In this document: positions 24,385 through 35,479 of the stretch, piece by piece
Numbering within the stretch: the first letter of the stretch is position 1
How the letters are laid out: each line of letters opens with the position of its first letter
Source of the DNA: Sapria himalayana
Lineage: Eukaryota; Streptophyta; Magnoliopsida; Malpighiales; Rafflesiaceae
Reading direction: 5' to 3'
NCBI GenBank assembly: GCA_029783825.1
Contig: JAREIK010001718.1
Span: 1,937,898-2,001,897, forward strand
Length of the DNA: 64,000 nt
Position numbers and translations under genes: made by a program
Notes under the pieces: model-generated
Told to the model about the DNA's origin: nothing
Database searches by the model: none
What the model saw: the letters and a program-made list of their open reading frames with translations, nothing else

Positions 24385-26600
24385 AGACAATAGGGTTGGC
24401 TTACTTGCTTGTGTATGAGGATATTCCTTTAGTATATTGACAATATTATATTTGTTTGTTGGATGAATGTTAGATTAGTATGAAAATGTCCTACTAGTTT
24501 TTTAGCATGTAAGGTGGCTATCATTCTTGGACTATCACTATCAAGAATGATACCTTCATAGTTGTGCCCTCAGTATTTTACTACCAAGATAACCCATATT
24601 TTCATTCATATGTTGTTAACACATTCTACTTCTTTTAAGCAATACATCAATTGTCCTTGGTAACTATTTAGGTTATGCATTTCTATTCTTCGACCTCTAA
24701 TATCTTAAAGATGCAAAATGACATGTTAATAAATACATTAGGTCTTTCAATTTTGTAAGTATCATAATCATGATAATTAATATATATCTTTCCATAAATC
24801 TCACATATATAAATCATATAAGAAGAAATTACTCGTCTGGTCATCACCTCCATACAAGACTCCTACACTTGTGTGTATCTTGTAACATACCTATTAGTAT
24901 TTGCAATAGCAAGCATATGACTCACACACTATGGTAAAACCCTTAGGTAGATATTCTACTTAATTCATACATCACTCGATAGTTAGCTCTTTTAGAATAT
25001 TCATAATAGATTGTTCTTAAAAATATTTCTACTTTTGGCTTTATAAGTAACATACTTGCATAATTAAACATACCTCAATATTAGGTTTTTACACATATTT
25101 ATCTCATACATTAAGAATATAAATGACTATCATTTCATTTTTATCATACCCCATGAGTGTGTCTCATGACTTACCTCCTTGGACAACACACATAAACCTA
25201 CAATAAAATAATTTCCTAAATTTTAGTTTTAATTAGAATCCTTTTTCATCAACATTCAAATAAATATTACCGCATACATAAATATTATACATTCACATCA
25301 TCATAACACAAGTACATCAAACTAAAGCTAGTTCCTAATTTAGCCTATCATTTTGGAAAATTTTATGTAAGATATTTGGAGTGACGTCTCGTATAATTAA
25401 GGGTTCTGAATGATAGCCCTAGTGAGGATCTAAGTCAAAAATTTTTTCCGAACAATTATTCCTTGTGTTCACCTTGGATTTGCCCATAATTAGGGTTTAA
25501 AAGATATGCCACCTAGGGTGTTCATGTTCGGCTTGAATTTTGTTTCTCCCTCTCTCAAATATAATGAAATCTTTAAAGTATTACTTTTATATTTGAGATT
25601 TCATGTGATTCTTTAAGCTGGAAGTAAAGATGCTACCTTGATGTTATGATTTTATTATCATTTTGAATCTTCTTTGGAGTAAAAAAATCATAACATCAAG
25701 GAATGTCATGAAAAAAGTAATTCCCTATAAAACACAAAGTCATGGTGATAGGCATATCATAAAATAAGATAACTTCTTTTTGAAATACAATATCCTAGTA
25801 CTAGGAATGATTATGACTTATGCATTTGTATCTAGAATGCAAAGTCACGAAGCTAAGAATGTACATGGCTTTGTTGTTTTTATTTCTAAAGAAAAAAGTT
25901 ATAGCAACAAAATATGCTATGATAGGAGCAAATGCTCTCTATAACACAAAGTTATAAAAAAAATATTACAACAACTAAATTTACTTGGTATTTTGGCTCT
26001 ATATTGATTAAGTCACAATGTTAGAAAACATCATGACTATTTATACTAGTGGCATAGAAGTTTTTGGCAATCATAATATGAAAATAAGATCATGTCCATT
26101 ATTGTATTTTCAAAATAACGCAGCTATGATCTAAGAAAATATAATGACTTTGAAGATAGTGTTACATAGTGTAAATAATATAATATTAGTAAAATATTAA
26201 TGACATATAAAGATAAATTAACTTATTTTGTAGAATTATAGCCAAGAAAATATGACACAAATACTCTATAGGCTTGTCGAAAGTATAACCAAGTCATGAA
26301 ATTGAAAATATCATGATACTTCATTTCTTTTAACCCATCTAAGTCATCATTCTACCAAGTTCACCAATCTCATTCAAAGTAGGTTAGATCTTATTAAAAT
26401 TTATCAAATTTTATCAAAAAAGACAATTTAGTGAAATCTTGTCTTTTAACACTCAAATATGAGCCAACACTTCAATAATTGCATGCCGAATAATCCAAAA
26501 AAATTAGTATGTGCCTACATGAAGTGTTGAACAAGCTTCCACACTAAAAGTGTTACTCTTCCTCATCAATCAATGAACAATAAAAGAAATATAGTATAAT
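24385..26600 (-). repeat. U repeat, copy E (right arm of second composite)
   Basis: Minus-orientation U with both parts: the body at 24385-25420 and the CATGACTT-type array at about 25600-26340. Read on the minus strand it contains GAGGTAAGTCATGAGACACACTC, nearly identical to copy A at 2153-2178. The array shows CACAAAGTCATGG and CAAAGTCACGAAG words spaced irregularly. The outer edge (26320-26600) still aligns with 48290-48560 beyond copy G, which sets the unit length at about 2.2 kb or more. It lacks the last ~200 bp of the body seen in copies C, D and G. Confidence 0.65.
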
Positions 26601-27350
26601 ATTACAAAGGAAAATAACTGTATAATGTATCAAATTAAAGAAGAAGGTGGTAGTATAATTAGCTGTGAGGATTAAAATTATAAAATGAGAATTTCACTAT
26701 GGGTGGCTCAAATTGGGGCATGGATATGGAATATTTCTGACTTTCCCATATTGTTCAATATTCATTCCATTATTTTCACAATCATACTATATAATGCATA
26801 TTGTTATCTTCCATTGGAGTTCAATAAATCTTCAAATGGACTTAGTTCAAAGTACATGTTCTTCTAGTTCTTACTGCACTTACCCAAATATCTATTATCT
26901 ATAATGCATATTACCCTAAATTTCTTCATCGCAACTATTAATTATTTTATACAACTCACTTGTTATGGACTCAAAGAGATTTCCAAATGATTTAATGCTT
27001 CTCATCAGTGTGGTCTTCACTCATTTCATCACCTCTTACAAGATCTTCATAACATTATTTTCAAATTTCTTCATCGAAACTATTAAAAAGTTACTTCTTG
27101 TTGAGATGAACCTCTCACAATGCATCTCATTGCTCTAAATTATTTTTGTCTTCTTCTTTTCTTCACACATACTCTTCTCACTTATTGTTTGTGCTTTCAA
27201 ATTCTATTAATAGAATTAGAAAGTAAATAAGATAATTAAAGCATGAACTATTCCTATAAGTTGTTGAATCAATCTTGGCATCCTTAATAGTTTTTTTTGA
27301 ATATATTTTTATTAATGAATATTTTTTAAAAGTATATAATACAATTAATT
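26600..27350. other. AT-rich sequence without a recognisable gene
   Basis: Short overlapping plus-strand open frames at 26685-26904 and 27275-27472 show no domain. Nothing else is recognisable before the CACTA-like end. Confidence 0.4.
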
Positions 27351-27947
27351 TCAAATGTAAAAATGATTTTTTAATAGTTATCTATCACAATTCAGACAAA
27401 AGTTGGTCACAAAATAATGACATAATTATAGATCCATCACAAATTTGTGATGAATTTCTCATTCCGCCATAAAAATAGTGATGGAAACATAGTTCTATCA
27501 CAATTTTGCGACTGATTTGTTACAGATATCTATTAAAAAATTCATTTTTATATTTTAGTTTGTATTATATATTATTTTGAATATTCTAATATTTAAAATT
27601 ATTATAAACTATTTGAAATTTTATTATTAATAAGTGTTGTGCTATATTGTACAATGTTTTCTTAATTTTTAAAATTTGTAATATTTCAATATTTTGAATT
27701 GTATATATAATCTTGTACTACTACATTCTCTTAAAAAATAATAAGTATCAAAATAAATGAGTATCATTAGAATATATTTTATATATCCCCAAAATGTTAA
27801 TGGTAGTGTATCTAATGGGATTAAACTAGCCTTGGCTCGAACACCCATATTTATGGAAACAAAAAATTAATACTTATATTAGATCCAATTTATATATATA
27901 TATATTTGACATGTATAGTTTCATTTGTATTTTAAGATATTGGGAGC

Positions 27948-27973
27948 GGGGGGGGGGGGGGGGGGGGGGGGGG
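27948..27973. repeat. (G)26 homopolymer
   Basis: Uninterrupted run of 26 G inside the CACTA-like element. Its length is likely unstable or uncertain. Confidence 0.9.
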
Positions 27974-28119
27974 TGGTTGTGGTGGTACTAGTAAATAGGA
28001 ATGAAGGCCACATTACTTCAATTTTTTTCTCCTATGGTAGTAAATATACTTTTTATTTTTGTAATGAATTTCAATAGCCCTCGCCCCTCTCTCCTCTCTC
28101 TTGTAGCTTACCCCTCGTC

Positions 28120-28729
28120 AAGCTTTTTGTCTAGCTAAATGGAGCTTGATGGGATTTTGTCCGAGCTCCTGGATCTCAAGTTGAGCTCCTAGAGATACTA
28201 GAGCTCAGGTCGAGCTTTCATGGAGCTCCTGAAGCTCAAGTCAAGCTCTCGTTGAGCTTAGGTCGAGCTCCCGTGGAGCTTAGGTCAAGCTCCAGCAGAG
28301 CTTAGGTCTAGCTTTCGTGTAGCTCAAGTCGATCTACGGTGGAGTTCAGATCGAGCTCCCATAAAGTTCGACAGGAGCTCATCTAGCTTCTGTGGAACTC
28401 GACGTGAGCTTGACCTGAGCTCTAGTCGAGGTCTATGGGAGCTCCAGTTGAGCTCCTGGAGATTATGTAGAGCTCCATGGAGCTCTTCGAGCACCTATAG
28501 AGCTTGATGCGAGCACTTTGAGCTCCTTGAGCTCATGCAGCTTAGGTCGAGCCCCATGGAGCTTGATGACCTCCAGTGGAGCTCGACGAGAACATGTCGA
28601 GCTCTAGAGCTCAGGCCTCATATCGACCTCCATGGAACTTGACAAGCTCTTGTGGAGCTCAATGAGCTCCCTTGCAGCAGGCCGAGCTCCTAGTCGAGTT
28701 GCATGAGTTCCTAGCATAACTCTTGACCG
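28120..28729. repeat. GAGCTC-rich degenerate array (left part)
   Basis: About 600 bp made almost wholly of variants of GAGCTC(C/A)(T/A)GG, GTCGAGCTC and GGAGCTTAGGTC. GAGCTC is self-complementary, so both strands read alike. The copia element is inserted at 28730 and the array resumes at 33525-33585. No coding frame is maintained. Confidence 0.85.
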
Positions 28730-28870
28730 TGTTAAGAAGTGAAGATCGATAACACATGGTCAAGGATTGAGCTGGAAGCAGGTTGCACGGAAAGAAAGGA
28801 AGATGTTAAAGGAGAAGAGTATCTTCAAAGCAAAGAAGTCTTTTGGCGTGTCTTAAAAGCAAAGAAGTCT

Positions 28871-28914
<44 letters not shown>

Positions 28915-29075
28915 GTACTCTACAATTTTCCTCCTCTTTGAGTGTTTTCTCCTAGCTTGGTATCGCCCCCAGACGTAAAATTTATATCCGAACTGGGTTA
29001 ACAAATTTGTGTGTCTTTTATCACTTTCACGATTGTTGTATTGTTGTCCATCTTGATCTGATCTATTTCCTAACA
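28730..29075 (+). repeat. 5' LTR of copia element (346 bp)
   Basis: TGTTAAGAAG...CTAACA. It contains two copies of a 28-bp unit (GTCTTAAAAGCAAAGAAGTC...), then a (TG)n tract at about 28874-28911, then a unique end shared with the 3' LTR. It differs from the 3' LTR by scattered substitutions and chiefly by repeat number. Confidence 0.92.
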
Positions 29076-29107
29076 ACTAGTATCAGAGGGAGGTTGAAGG
29101 AGTCAAG

Positions 29108-29950
29108 ATGGAGGGAAAATTTCCAGTTGAATGGTTCAATGGTTCCGACTTTAGATTCTGGCAAATGCAGATGGAGGCTTACCTGTACAGACCACTTGCA
29201 GAAAACCCCGAGAAGACAAGTGATGAAGATTGGAAAGTGCTCGATCGGAAGGCAAAGAGCACAATAATCTTATCACTCTTTCGGAATGTCGCCTATCACG
29301 TGAAAGGAGCAAAGAGCACGAAGGAAGTTCTTCAGACTCTTGCCGACATGTATGAAAAACCCTCAGCAATGAACAAGGTCATGCTGATGAAGAAACTATT
29401 CCGGTTGCAAATGGAAGAGAGAAAATCGGTGGCCGATCACCTAAATGACTTCAACCAACTCACCACACAGCTGGCGTCTGTGGACATCGTGTTTGATGAT
29501 GAGGTAAAAGCATTAATTTTGCTCTCATCTTTACCTGACAGTTGGGATGTGGTTGTTACATCGGTGAGTACTTCATCTAGGAAGGAAAAGATAAAATTCG
29601 ATAACATCAAAGACATGATGTTAAATGAAGAAACCCATAGAAAGCAGGCGGGTGGGTCGACTGGCTCTGCACTTCATACAGAGTCAAGAGGAAGATCCGA
29701 CACATTGGGAAGATACCATGGAAGATCGAAATCCAAGGGCAAGAACAAAGGCAAGAAGGAGATGGTATGTTGGAACTGCGAGAAGCCCGGACATATGAAG
29801 AGTGAATGTCGGGCATCAACGAAAGAAAAGGAGGGCCGGACAGCAAACGCCATGACGGAGATCACGGATGCACTCTTGTTGAGTGTGTACAGTTCATCCG
29901 ATGATTGGGTCGTGGATTCAGGGGCCTCGTTTCATTCATGTAGCAACTAG
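29108..29950 (+). pseudogene. Copia gag and start of protease
   Basis: 280 codons from the ATG at 29108, 33 bp after the LTR. Residues 1-180 form the copia gag capsid region (DFRFWQMQME near the start, DEVKALILLSSLP around 131-143). A basic Ser/Arg/Lys segment precedes a CCHC zinc knuckle C221-x2-C224-x4-H229-x4-C234 that would bind element RNA. The aspartic protease begins with WVVDSGAS (catalytic D270). The frame ends in TAG at 29948 in mid-protease and continues in the same frame at 29957; a CAG-to-TAG change is the simplest explanation. Gag itself is uninterrupted, so virus-like particle protein could in principle still be made. Confidence 0.9.
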
Positions 29951-31033
29951 GACAACATGGAATCATACACTTCAGGTGATTTTGGTTTAGTTTATCTTGT
30001 GGATAACAAACCCCTGAAAATTGTAGGAAAGGGAGATGTGCAGATAAAATCCATGAATGAGTCATACTGGACTCTACATGATGTGGGGCACATACTAGGA
30101 CTGAAGAGGAACTTGATCTCAGTCGGACAACTGGATAGTGACAGATTCCACACGACGTTTGGAGATGGGAAGTGGAAGATCAGTCGAGGAGTAATAACTT
30201 TGGCTCGAGGGCTAAAGTGGGGAACACTCTACATGGCAGGTGGATCAAGCACAGATATCTCCCTTGCAGGTACAGTATCACAGGCTAACTTGTGGCATAA
30301 TCGATTGGGCCACATGAGCGAGAAAGGAATGAGTGTGCTGAAGTTGAAAGGGCGGTTGCCCAAATTGAAATCGGTGGATGTGGGTATTTGTGAACATTGT
30401 GTGTTCGGGAAACAGAAGCGGGTGAGCTTCTCGACCACAGGAAGAACTCCAAGGAAGGAAAAATTGGATCTTGTCCACACCAATTTGTGGGGGCCAGCAC
30501 CGGTGTTATCTCTTGGTGGATCGGCGTTCTACATGATATTCATCGATGACTCCACTAGAAAGGTATGGGTGTATTTTTTAAAAATAAAATCTGATGCCTT
30601 TGACACTTTTAGGAGATGGAAGACACTAGTGGAGAATGAGATAGGTTTGCGAGTAAAATATCTCAAATCGGATAATGGTGGCGAGTACAACTGTGAAAAT
30701 TTCAAGAATTATTGCGCCGACCATGGAATCCGGATGGAAAAGACAATTTCGGGGACACCTTAGCAAAATGATATTGCTGAGAAGATGAACAGGACATTGA
30801 ATGAGCGTGCCAGATGCATGCGACTGAAGAGCGGGCTGTCAACCATGTTTTGGGTAGATGCAATCAATATAGCTGTCTTCTTAATCAATCGAGGGCCTTC
30901 TATCCCGCTGAACAATAGGATACCGGAAAAGGTCTGGAGCAGTAAGGAAGTGGATCTTTCTTTCTTACGCACTTTTGGTTGTTCAGCCTATATTTTGAAT
31001 GATGATCGGACTAAGCTAAATGCTAAGTCTTAA
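29951..31033 (+). pseudogene. Copia protease end and integrase
   Basis: Same frame as gag. The zinc-binding HHCC region is intact (H114, H119, C145, C148, counted from the Met at 29957). The catalytic core starts HTNLWGPAP; the family has Asp where this copy has Asn (AAT at 30482-30484), while the second catalytic Asp (SDNGGEY, D239) and the Glu (AEKMNRT, after 30763) are kept. A TAG at 30761-30763 lies within the PQQN motif, again consistent with CAG to TAG. The frame ends at a TAA at 31031 because of a frameshift; coding continues in the next frame from about 31020. The integrase would be inactive even without the stops. Confidence 0.88.
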
Positions 31034-31658
31034 ATGTACATTCATTGGGTATGGGACTGACGAATTTGGGTATAGATTTTGGGATGATCAAAATCAGAAA
31101 ATAATTCGCAGTAGAAATGTTATATTCAATGAGGATGTGATGTACAAGGACAGTAAGGCAAACCCGAAGGATGACAAGAAGGAAGGAGAATATGTTGATC
31201 TGGATATCTCAAATACTGGGATTATGAGACCGATAGGATCAACGGAGATAGAATCAGTGGGAGTTCAACCGGACGAGACCGAACAAATAGAAATAGAGTC
31301 AAAACTAACATCGGAGAAACCGATTGGTGATTGTAGCACACCCTTGGCATTGGGTCGAGAGCCTAGACAGAGAAGGGCCCCAGATAGGTACTCTCCTTCT
31401 CCTCATTATCTCCTTTTGTCTGATTGTGGGGAACCTGGGTGTTATGCAGAGGCGATCAACAATGATCACCAGAGCAAGTGGGAACTTGCAATGGATGAAG
31501 AAATAAACTCTTTAAAGAAGAATGACACATGGGAATTGTGTCGGCTCCCAAAAGGAAAGACGGCCTTGCATAACAGATGGGTCTACCGGATCAAAGAGGA
31601 ATCAGACGGAAAGAAGTGGTACAAAGCGAAACTGGTAGTGAAGGGATTTCAGCAGTGA
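31020..31658 (+). pseudogene. Copia integrase-RT linker and RT start
   Basis: 212 codons in the frame following the frameshift at about 31020-31033. It begins with SLKCTFIGYG, the conserved segment after integrase, followed by FRNVIFNE-like text, a variable acidic linker, then REPRQRRAPDRYSPS and the RT start (WELAMDEEINSLKKNDTWEL, KWYKAKLVVKGFQQ). It ends in TGA at 31656 where the family has Arg (CGA to TGA fits). The same frame continues as RT from 31659. Confidence 0.85.
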
Positions 31659-32312
31659 TACGGTATCAATTTTACGGATGTCTTTACACCTGTTGTTAAG
31701 TTGACTACTATTCATCTAGTTTTGAGCATGGTAGCAACAGAGAACCTGGAGTTAAAACAGATGGATGTAAAGACGGCCTTCCTTCACGGAGATCTCGAGG
31801 AGGAGATTTACATGGTGAAGCCAGAGGGATATACTGAGAATGATCAGCAGGTCTGTCGCCTGAAGAAAAGCCTTTATGGATTAAAACAGGCTTCGCGGCA
31901 GTGGTACAGAAAGTTTGACAACTTCATGCTGGAGATTAATTTCTCTAGATGCAATGTTGATCATTGTTGCTATGTGAAGAGGTTTGATGACTTGATTATT
32001 ATTCTACTCTTGTATGTTGATGACATGTTGATCGCAGGATCAAATGTAAAAGAAATTGAGAGGCTCAAGGATCAATTGTCAAAGAGATTTGACATGAAGG
32101 ATCTTGGCGAGGCAAAACAGATTTTGGGTATGAAAATCACAAGGGACAAAAGTGCTGGTAAGTTATGGCTATCTCAATCAGATTATATTGAGAAGGTATT
32201 GTGCAGATTCAATATGAAAAATGCAAAACCAGTTGGAATGCCATTGGGAAACCAGTTCAAACTATCCGACAGTGATTCACCACAGACTGACTCCGAACAA
32301 AAAAAAAGATAA
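31659..32312 (+). pseudogene. Copia reverse transcriptase core
   Basis: Frame continues from the TGA at 31656. Conserved RT blocks are present: VKTAFLHGDLEEEIYM, SLYGLKQA, and the catalytic YVDD (residues 105-108 counted from the Met at 31701). The frame is lost at a nine-A run at 32299-32307 and stops at 32310. Coding resumes in the other frame at 32313 or just before, so a single homopolymer indel separates RT from RNase H. Confidence 0.88.
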
Positions 32313-32980
32313 GAGTCACGCCGTATGCCTCAGCCATTGAAAGTCTGATGTATGCTATGATCTGTACACGACCAGATATAGCACATGCAGTGGGAGTGGT
32401 TAGTCGTTTTATGAGCAATCCAGGAGTGATGCACTGGGAAGCTATTAAGTGGATTCTTAGGTACCAGAGGGGTACTAAGGACCGAGCATTGGTGTTTGGT
32501 AAGAGCAAGCTTACCTTGTTTGGGTTTGTTGATGCTGACTTTGCAGGGAGTGACTATGACAGAAGGAGGAGCACTACAGGGTATGTGTTCACATACGGCA
32601 GTACAGCCGTATCCTGGGTCTCAAAGCTGCAGAAGATCGTTACATTGTCCACGACGAAAGCTGAGTACGTGGCAGTTACTAAGGCGGCCAAGGAGCTTGT
32701 TTGGCTGCAACATTTCTTGGGTGAATTAGGGAAACCTCAGGTAGATGTGGTTCTTCATAGCGATAGCCAGAGTGCAATCCAATTGGAAAAGAATTCTGCA
32801 ATCCATTCACGGACAAAACACATCGAGATCAAGTACCACTTCATCCGACAACTTCTGAAGAAGAAGGCGCTGCAGCTGGAAAAGATCAAAGGAGAAAGGA
32901 ACCTTGTTGACATACTAACCAAGGAGGTTACGTTGGAAAAGTTGAAGCTGTGCTCAACTTCAACTGGCCTTGATGATTAG
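32313..32980 (+). pseudogene. Copia RT end and RNase H
   Basis: Open from the region of 32313, with MYAMICTRPDIAHAVG at 32348, which is the conserved RT-RNase H junction. RNase H acidic residues are present in DADFAGSD, KAEYVA and HSDSQSA, followed by SRTKHIEIKYHFIR and a terminal LVDILTKE segment. The stop is at 32978-32980, 55 bp before the purine tract. Length and order are normal for plant copia elements. Confidence 0.88.
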
Positions 32981-33034
32981 CGCGGACAAACCTGGTGGTA
33001 CCAAAAAGAAGTGGAGGAAAGCTGATCAATCTTT

Positions 33035-33045
33035 AAGTGGGAGAT
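33035..33045 (+). other. Polypurine tract of copia element
   Basis: AAGTGGGAGAT directly before the 3' LTR start at 33046; the expected site for plus-strand priming. Confidence 0.8.
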
Positions 33046-33322
33046 TGTTAAGAAGTGAAGATCGATAACACATGGTCAAGGATTGAGCTTGAAGCAGATT
33101 GCATGGAAAGCAAGGAAGCTAAAGGAGAAGAGTGTCTTCAAAGCAAAGAAGTCTTTGGCGTGTCTTAAAAGCAAAGAAGTCTTTGGCATGTCTTAAAAGC
33201 AAAGAAGTCTTTGGCGTGTCTTAAAAGCAAAGAAGTCTTTGGCATGTCTTAAAAGCAAAGAAGTCTTTGGCGTGTCTTAAAAGCAAAGAAGTCTTTGGCG
33301 TGTCTTCAAAGCAAATAAGTAT

Positions 33323-33358
<36 letters not shown>

Positions 33359-33519
33359 GTACTCTACAATTTTCCTCCTCTTTGAGTGTTTTCTCCTGGC
33401 TTGGTATCGCCCCCAGACGTAAGATTTATATCCGAACTGGGTTAACAAATTTGTGTGTCTTTTATCGCTTTCATGATTGTTGTATTGTTGTCCATCTTGA
33501 TCCGATCTATTTCATAACA
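33046..33519 (+). repeat. 3' LTR of copia element (474 bp)
   Basis: Same ends as the 5' LTR but 128 bp longer. It carries seven copies of the 28-bp unit (33137-33325) where the 5' LTR has two, and a shorter (TG)n tract. The unit alternates TTTGGCGT and TTTGGCAT endings. Confidence 0.92.
33137..33325 (+). repeat. 28-bp tandem repeat, seven copies
   Basis: Unit GTCTTAAAAGCAAAGAAG followed by TCTTTGGCGT or TCTTTGGCAT, period 28 bp, with the last copy diverged. It lies in the LTR upstream of the (TG)n tract. Confidence 0.9.
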
Positions 33520-33524
33520 GACCG

Positions 33525-33690
33525 AACTCTTGGTCGAGCTCCTAGTCAAGCTACAAGAGTTCCTGTTTGAGCTCCATGTAGCTCCACGAGACGAACGATA
33601 GGCTACAAGCCATGAGAGAAGGGCGATGGAAGAGGTGCGTGAGCCATGTTACATTGGAGAGGGGCGATGGAAGAGTTAAGAGTATTTTTT
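33525..33690. repeat. GAGCTC-rich array resumes, then GCGATGGAAGAG duplication
   Basis: The GAGCTC-type array interrupted at 28730 continues to about 33585. It is followed by two copies of GAGA(A/G)GGGCGATGGAAGAG at about 33611 and 33656. Confidence 0.75.
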
Positions 33691-34480
33691 TCCATTATTA
33701 TTTTTGAGTGCGCCAAATATCAAATAGTTATAAGTTTGGTACATTTTTTTAATTATTAAATATTTAGTTTCTTTTATCAATTATCTTCTTGAAAGGGGGT
33801 AATTGTACATGAGTATATTGAATTGGATGATTAGGCTCATGGCACTGTGACATGTTGTAGGAACTTGCTGGAACAAAGTACTTTTTTCTTAATTTTTTGT
33901 GTTGTTGTATCATTAATTTTTTTTTGAAATTCAACGTGACAATGAGTATTTTTATATTCAAAGTTAATGTTGAACGTTTGTTTAATTTAAAAATTAGGTA
34001 ACCAATAAAAAATAAAGTACATTAAAATCATTTGAACAAATTAATTTTCTTTGATAGATTGAGTTAGAGAATTTGTATAATAGATGCTCGCATATAATAA
34101 AGTGGAGATGGGTAGAGCAATTACCGAATTAACTATTGAAAGAGTTTTTATGAGATGCAAGAGAAGATAATACCTTTTATGGAACATATGCAATTTAGTC
34201 AACAACTTAATGGATCAAGATCTTATGCATTTTAAGCTTGGTATTGACTTCTTTAATGTTGGTGTGTAAAACATAAATGTTTTTTAATAGTTATGCTTCA
34301 CTTATATAACTTTTATTTTTGTATGGATAATGGTTAATGTTTTAGCATATGAAAGACATTTCTAATTATTGAATTTTAATTTTCTTCTAATTTTATTAAA
34401 ATATATCAAAATATATTCTAATTAAAAATAATATTTAATTTATCAAAATTATATAAAATATAACAATATGACAAAAAATA
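33690..34480. other. AT-rich internal CACTA-like sequence
   Basis: No protein pattern recognised. A minus-strand open frame at 33764-33961 has no motif. It lies between the GAGCTC array and the right subterminal repeats. Confidence 0.45.
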
Positions 34481-34910
34481 CTAGTGACAAAATTGTCACA
34501 AAATGTTAGTGATAGATTTTTATCACTAATCCATCACAAAATTGTCAATGATTTATATCACTAATCTATCATAAAATATTGATGGACTTTTGTCACTAAT
34601 CCATCACCTATAACTAATTCATCACAATTTTGTGATGGATTTTTGTTACTATTTCCTCATTATGTTATGATAGATTTGTGACTTTCATTTGTACCATCAC
34701 AAAATTATGACACAATAGTGACAAAAGTCCATCAAAAATATGTGATGGAATACTAATAAAAATTGTCACAAAATTGTGATGGAGATAAGTAAAAAAAATC
34801 TTATCACAATTATGTGACGGAAACACCTTTCATCATCAATGAATTTTTTTGTGACGGAATTATCTCTGTCAAATTTTTTTAACGAATTTCCATCATAAAT
34901 TCATCATAAT

Positions 34911-34932
34911 ACCTTAGTAATATTACTAAGGT
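34911..34932. repeat. 22-bp perfect palindrome
   Basis: ACCTTAGTAAT followed by ATTACTAAGGT, just outside the right CACTA-like subterminal array. It may mark a nested small insertion or the excision scar of another element. Confidence 0.7.
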
Positions 34933-34934
34933 AC

Positions 34935-35475
34935 TATGCATTAACTTTATTTTTGCCTTCAAGCACATCTTTGTATATTCAACCTCCAATTTTATATTTT
35001 TCAAAATATTGAGAACTTGTCCCAATTCATCTTCTTGTTTAGTCAAAGAAAAAACAAATTTAAGTAGTGATTCTTCATCAAAATTTTCTCTGCTTCATGT
35101 AAATGGTGAAGACTTCTTACCCAACATCAGTTAATTCTTCCCCTTCAAGAACTACATTTTTATTCTTGTCTCTTTCATTTCCTTTCTTCACACCCACTAA
35201 TATCAAAAGTGACATCAATGGCCATAATTCATCTCTATATTCATTCATTATGACTGTTTTGGCTCGATATAATATCATAATCAAATTGGGGTTAATACTT
35301 TGGCTGAAAAATTTATCCTTTTTAAAATTGTGAAATGACTACTCCAAGATCTTCCCCACATGTATCTTGTATCCTTTCATTAGAGTGAGAAATAAGATTG
35401 TCATATCTTGCTTGATTGCAGAGAGATGGAGAGTCAACAACAAAATAAAGCACAAAAACTATAATGAAATATTGC
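34935..35475. other. AT-rich sequence without a recognisable gene
   Basis: Between the CACTA-like right end and the X spacer. A plus-strand open frame at 35103-35333 has no recognisable domain. Confidence 0.4.
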
Positions 35476-35479
35476 TCTC

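Larger units (their letters stand above)
28730..33519 (+). mobile_element. Nearly complete Ty1/copia retrotransposon (Tnt1-like)
   Basis: 4790 bp bounded by LTRs that begin TGTTAAGAAG and end AACA, with a perfect 5-bp target duplication GACCG (28725-28729 and 33520-33524). Order: 5' LTR, primer-binding-like CTAGTATCAGAGGG at 29078, gag, protease, integrase, reverse transcriptase, RNase H, purine tract AAGTGGGAGAT, 3' LTR. The reading frame covers 29108-32980 but is broken by stops at 29948, 30761 and 31656 and by frameshifts near 31020-31033 and 32295-32312. Protein order (integrase before RT) defines copia; the gag and protease resemble the Tnt1-94 group. It is the youngest-looking element apart from the gypsy element, yet cannot encode a full polyprotein. 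Confidence 0.93.
27360..34900. mobile_element. Non-autonomous CACTA-like element split by a copia insertion
   Basis: Both ends carry dense arrays of the words GTGATGGA, TCCATCAC, TTTGTCAC and GTGACAAA (27360-27540 and 34480-34890), the typical subterminal arrangement of plant CACTA (En/Spm) elements. Between them, after removing the copia element at 28730-33519, about 2.7 kb remain: AT-rich DNA, a 26-base poly-G run, and a GAGCTC-rich array. No transposase coding pattern is visible. The exact terminal CACTA and its 3-bp target duplication were not identified; a 22-bp palindrome lies just outside at 34911-34932. Confidence 0.6.

Noticed and set aside
33137..33325. CRISPR-like array
   Set aside because: 28-bp units are contiguous without spacers, lie in a plant LTR, and are a simple tandem repeat.
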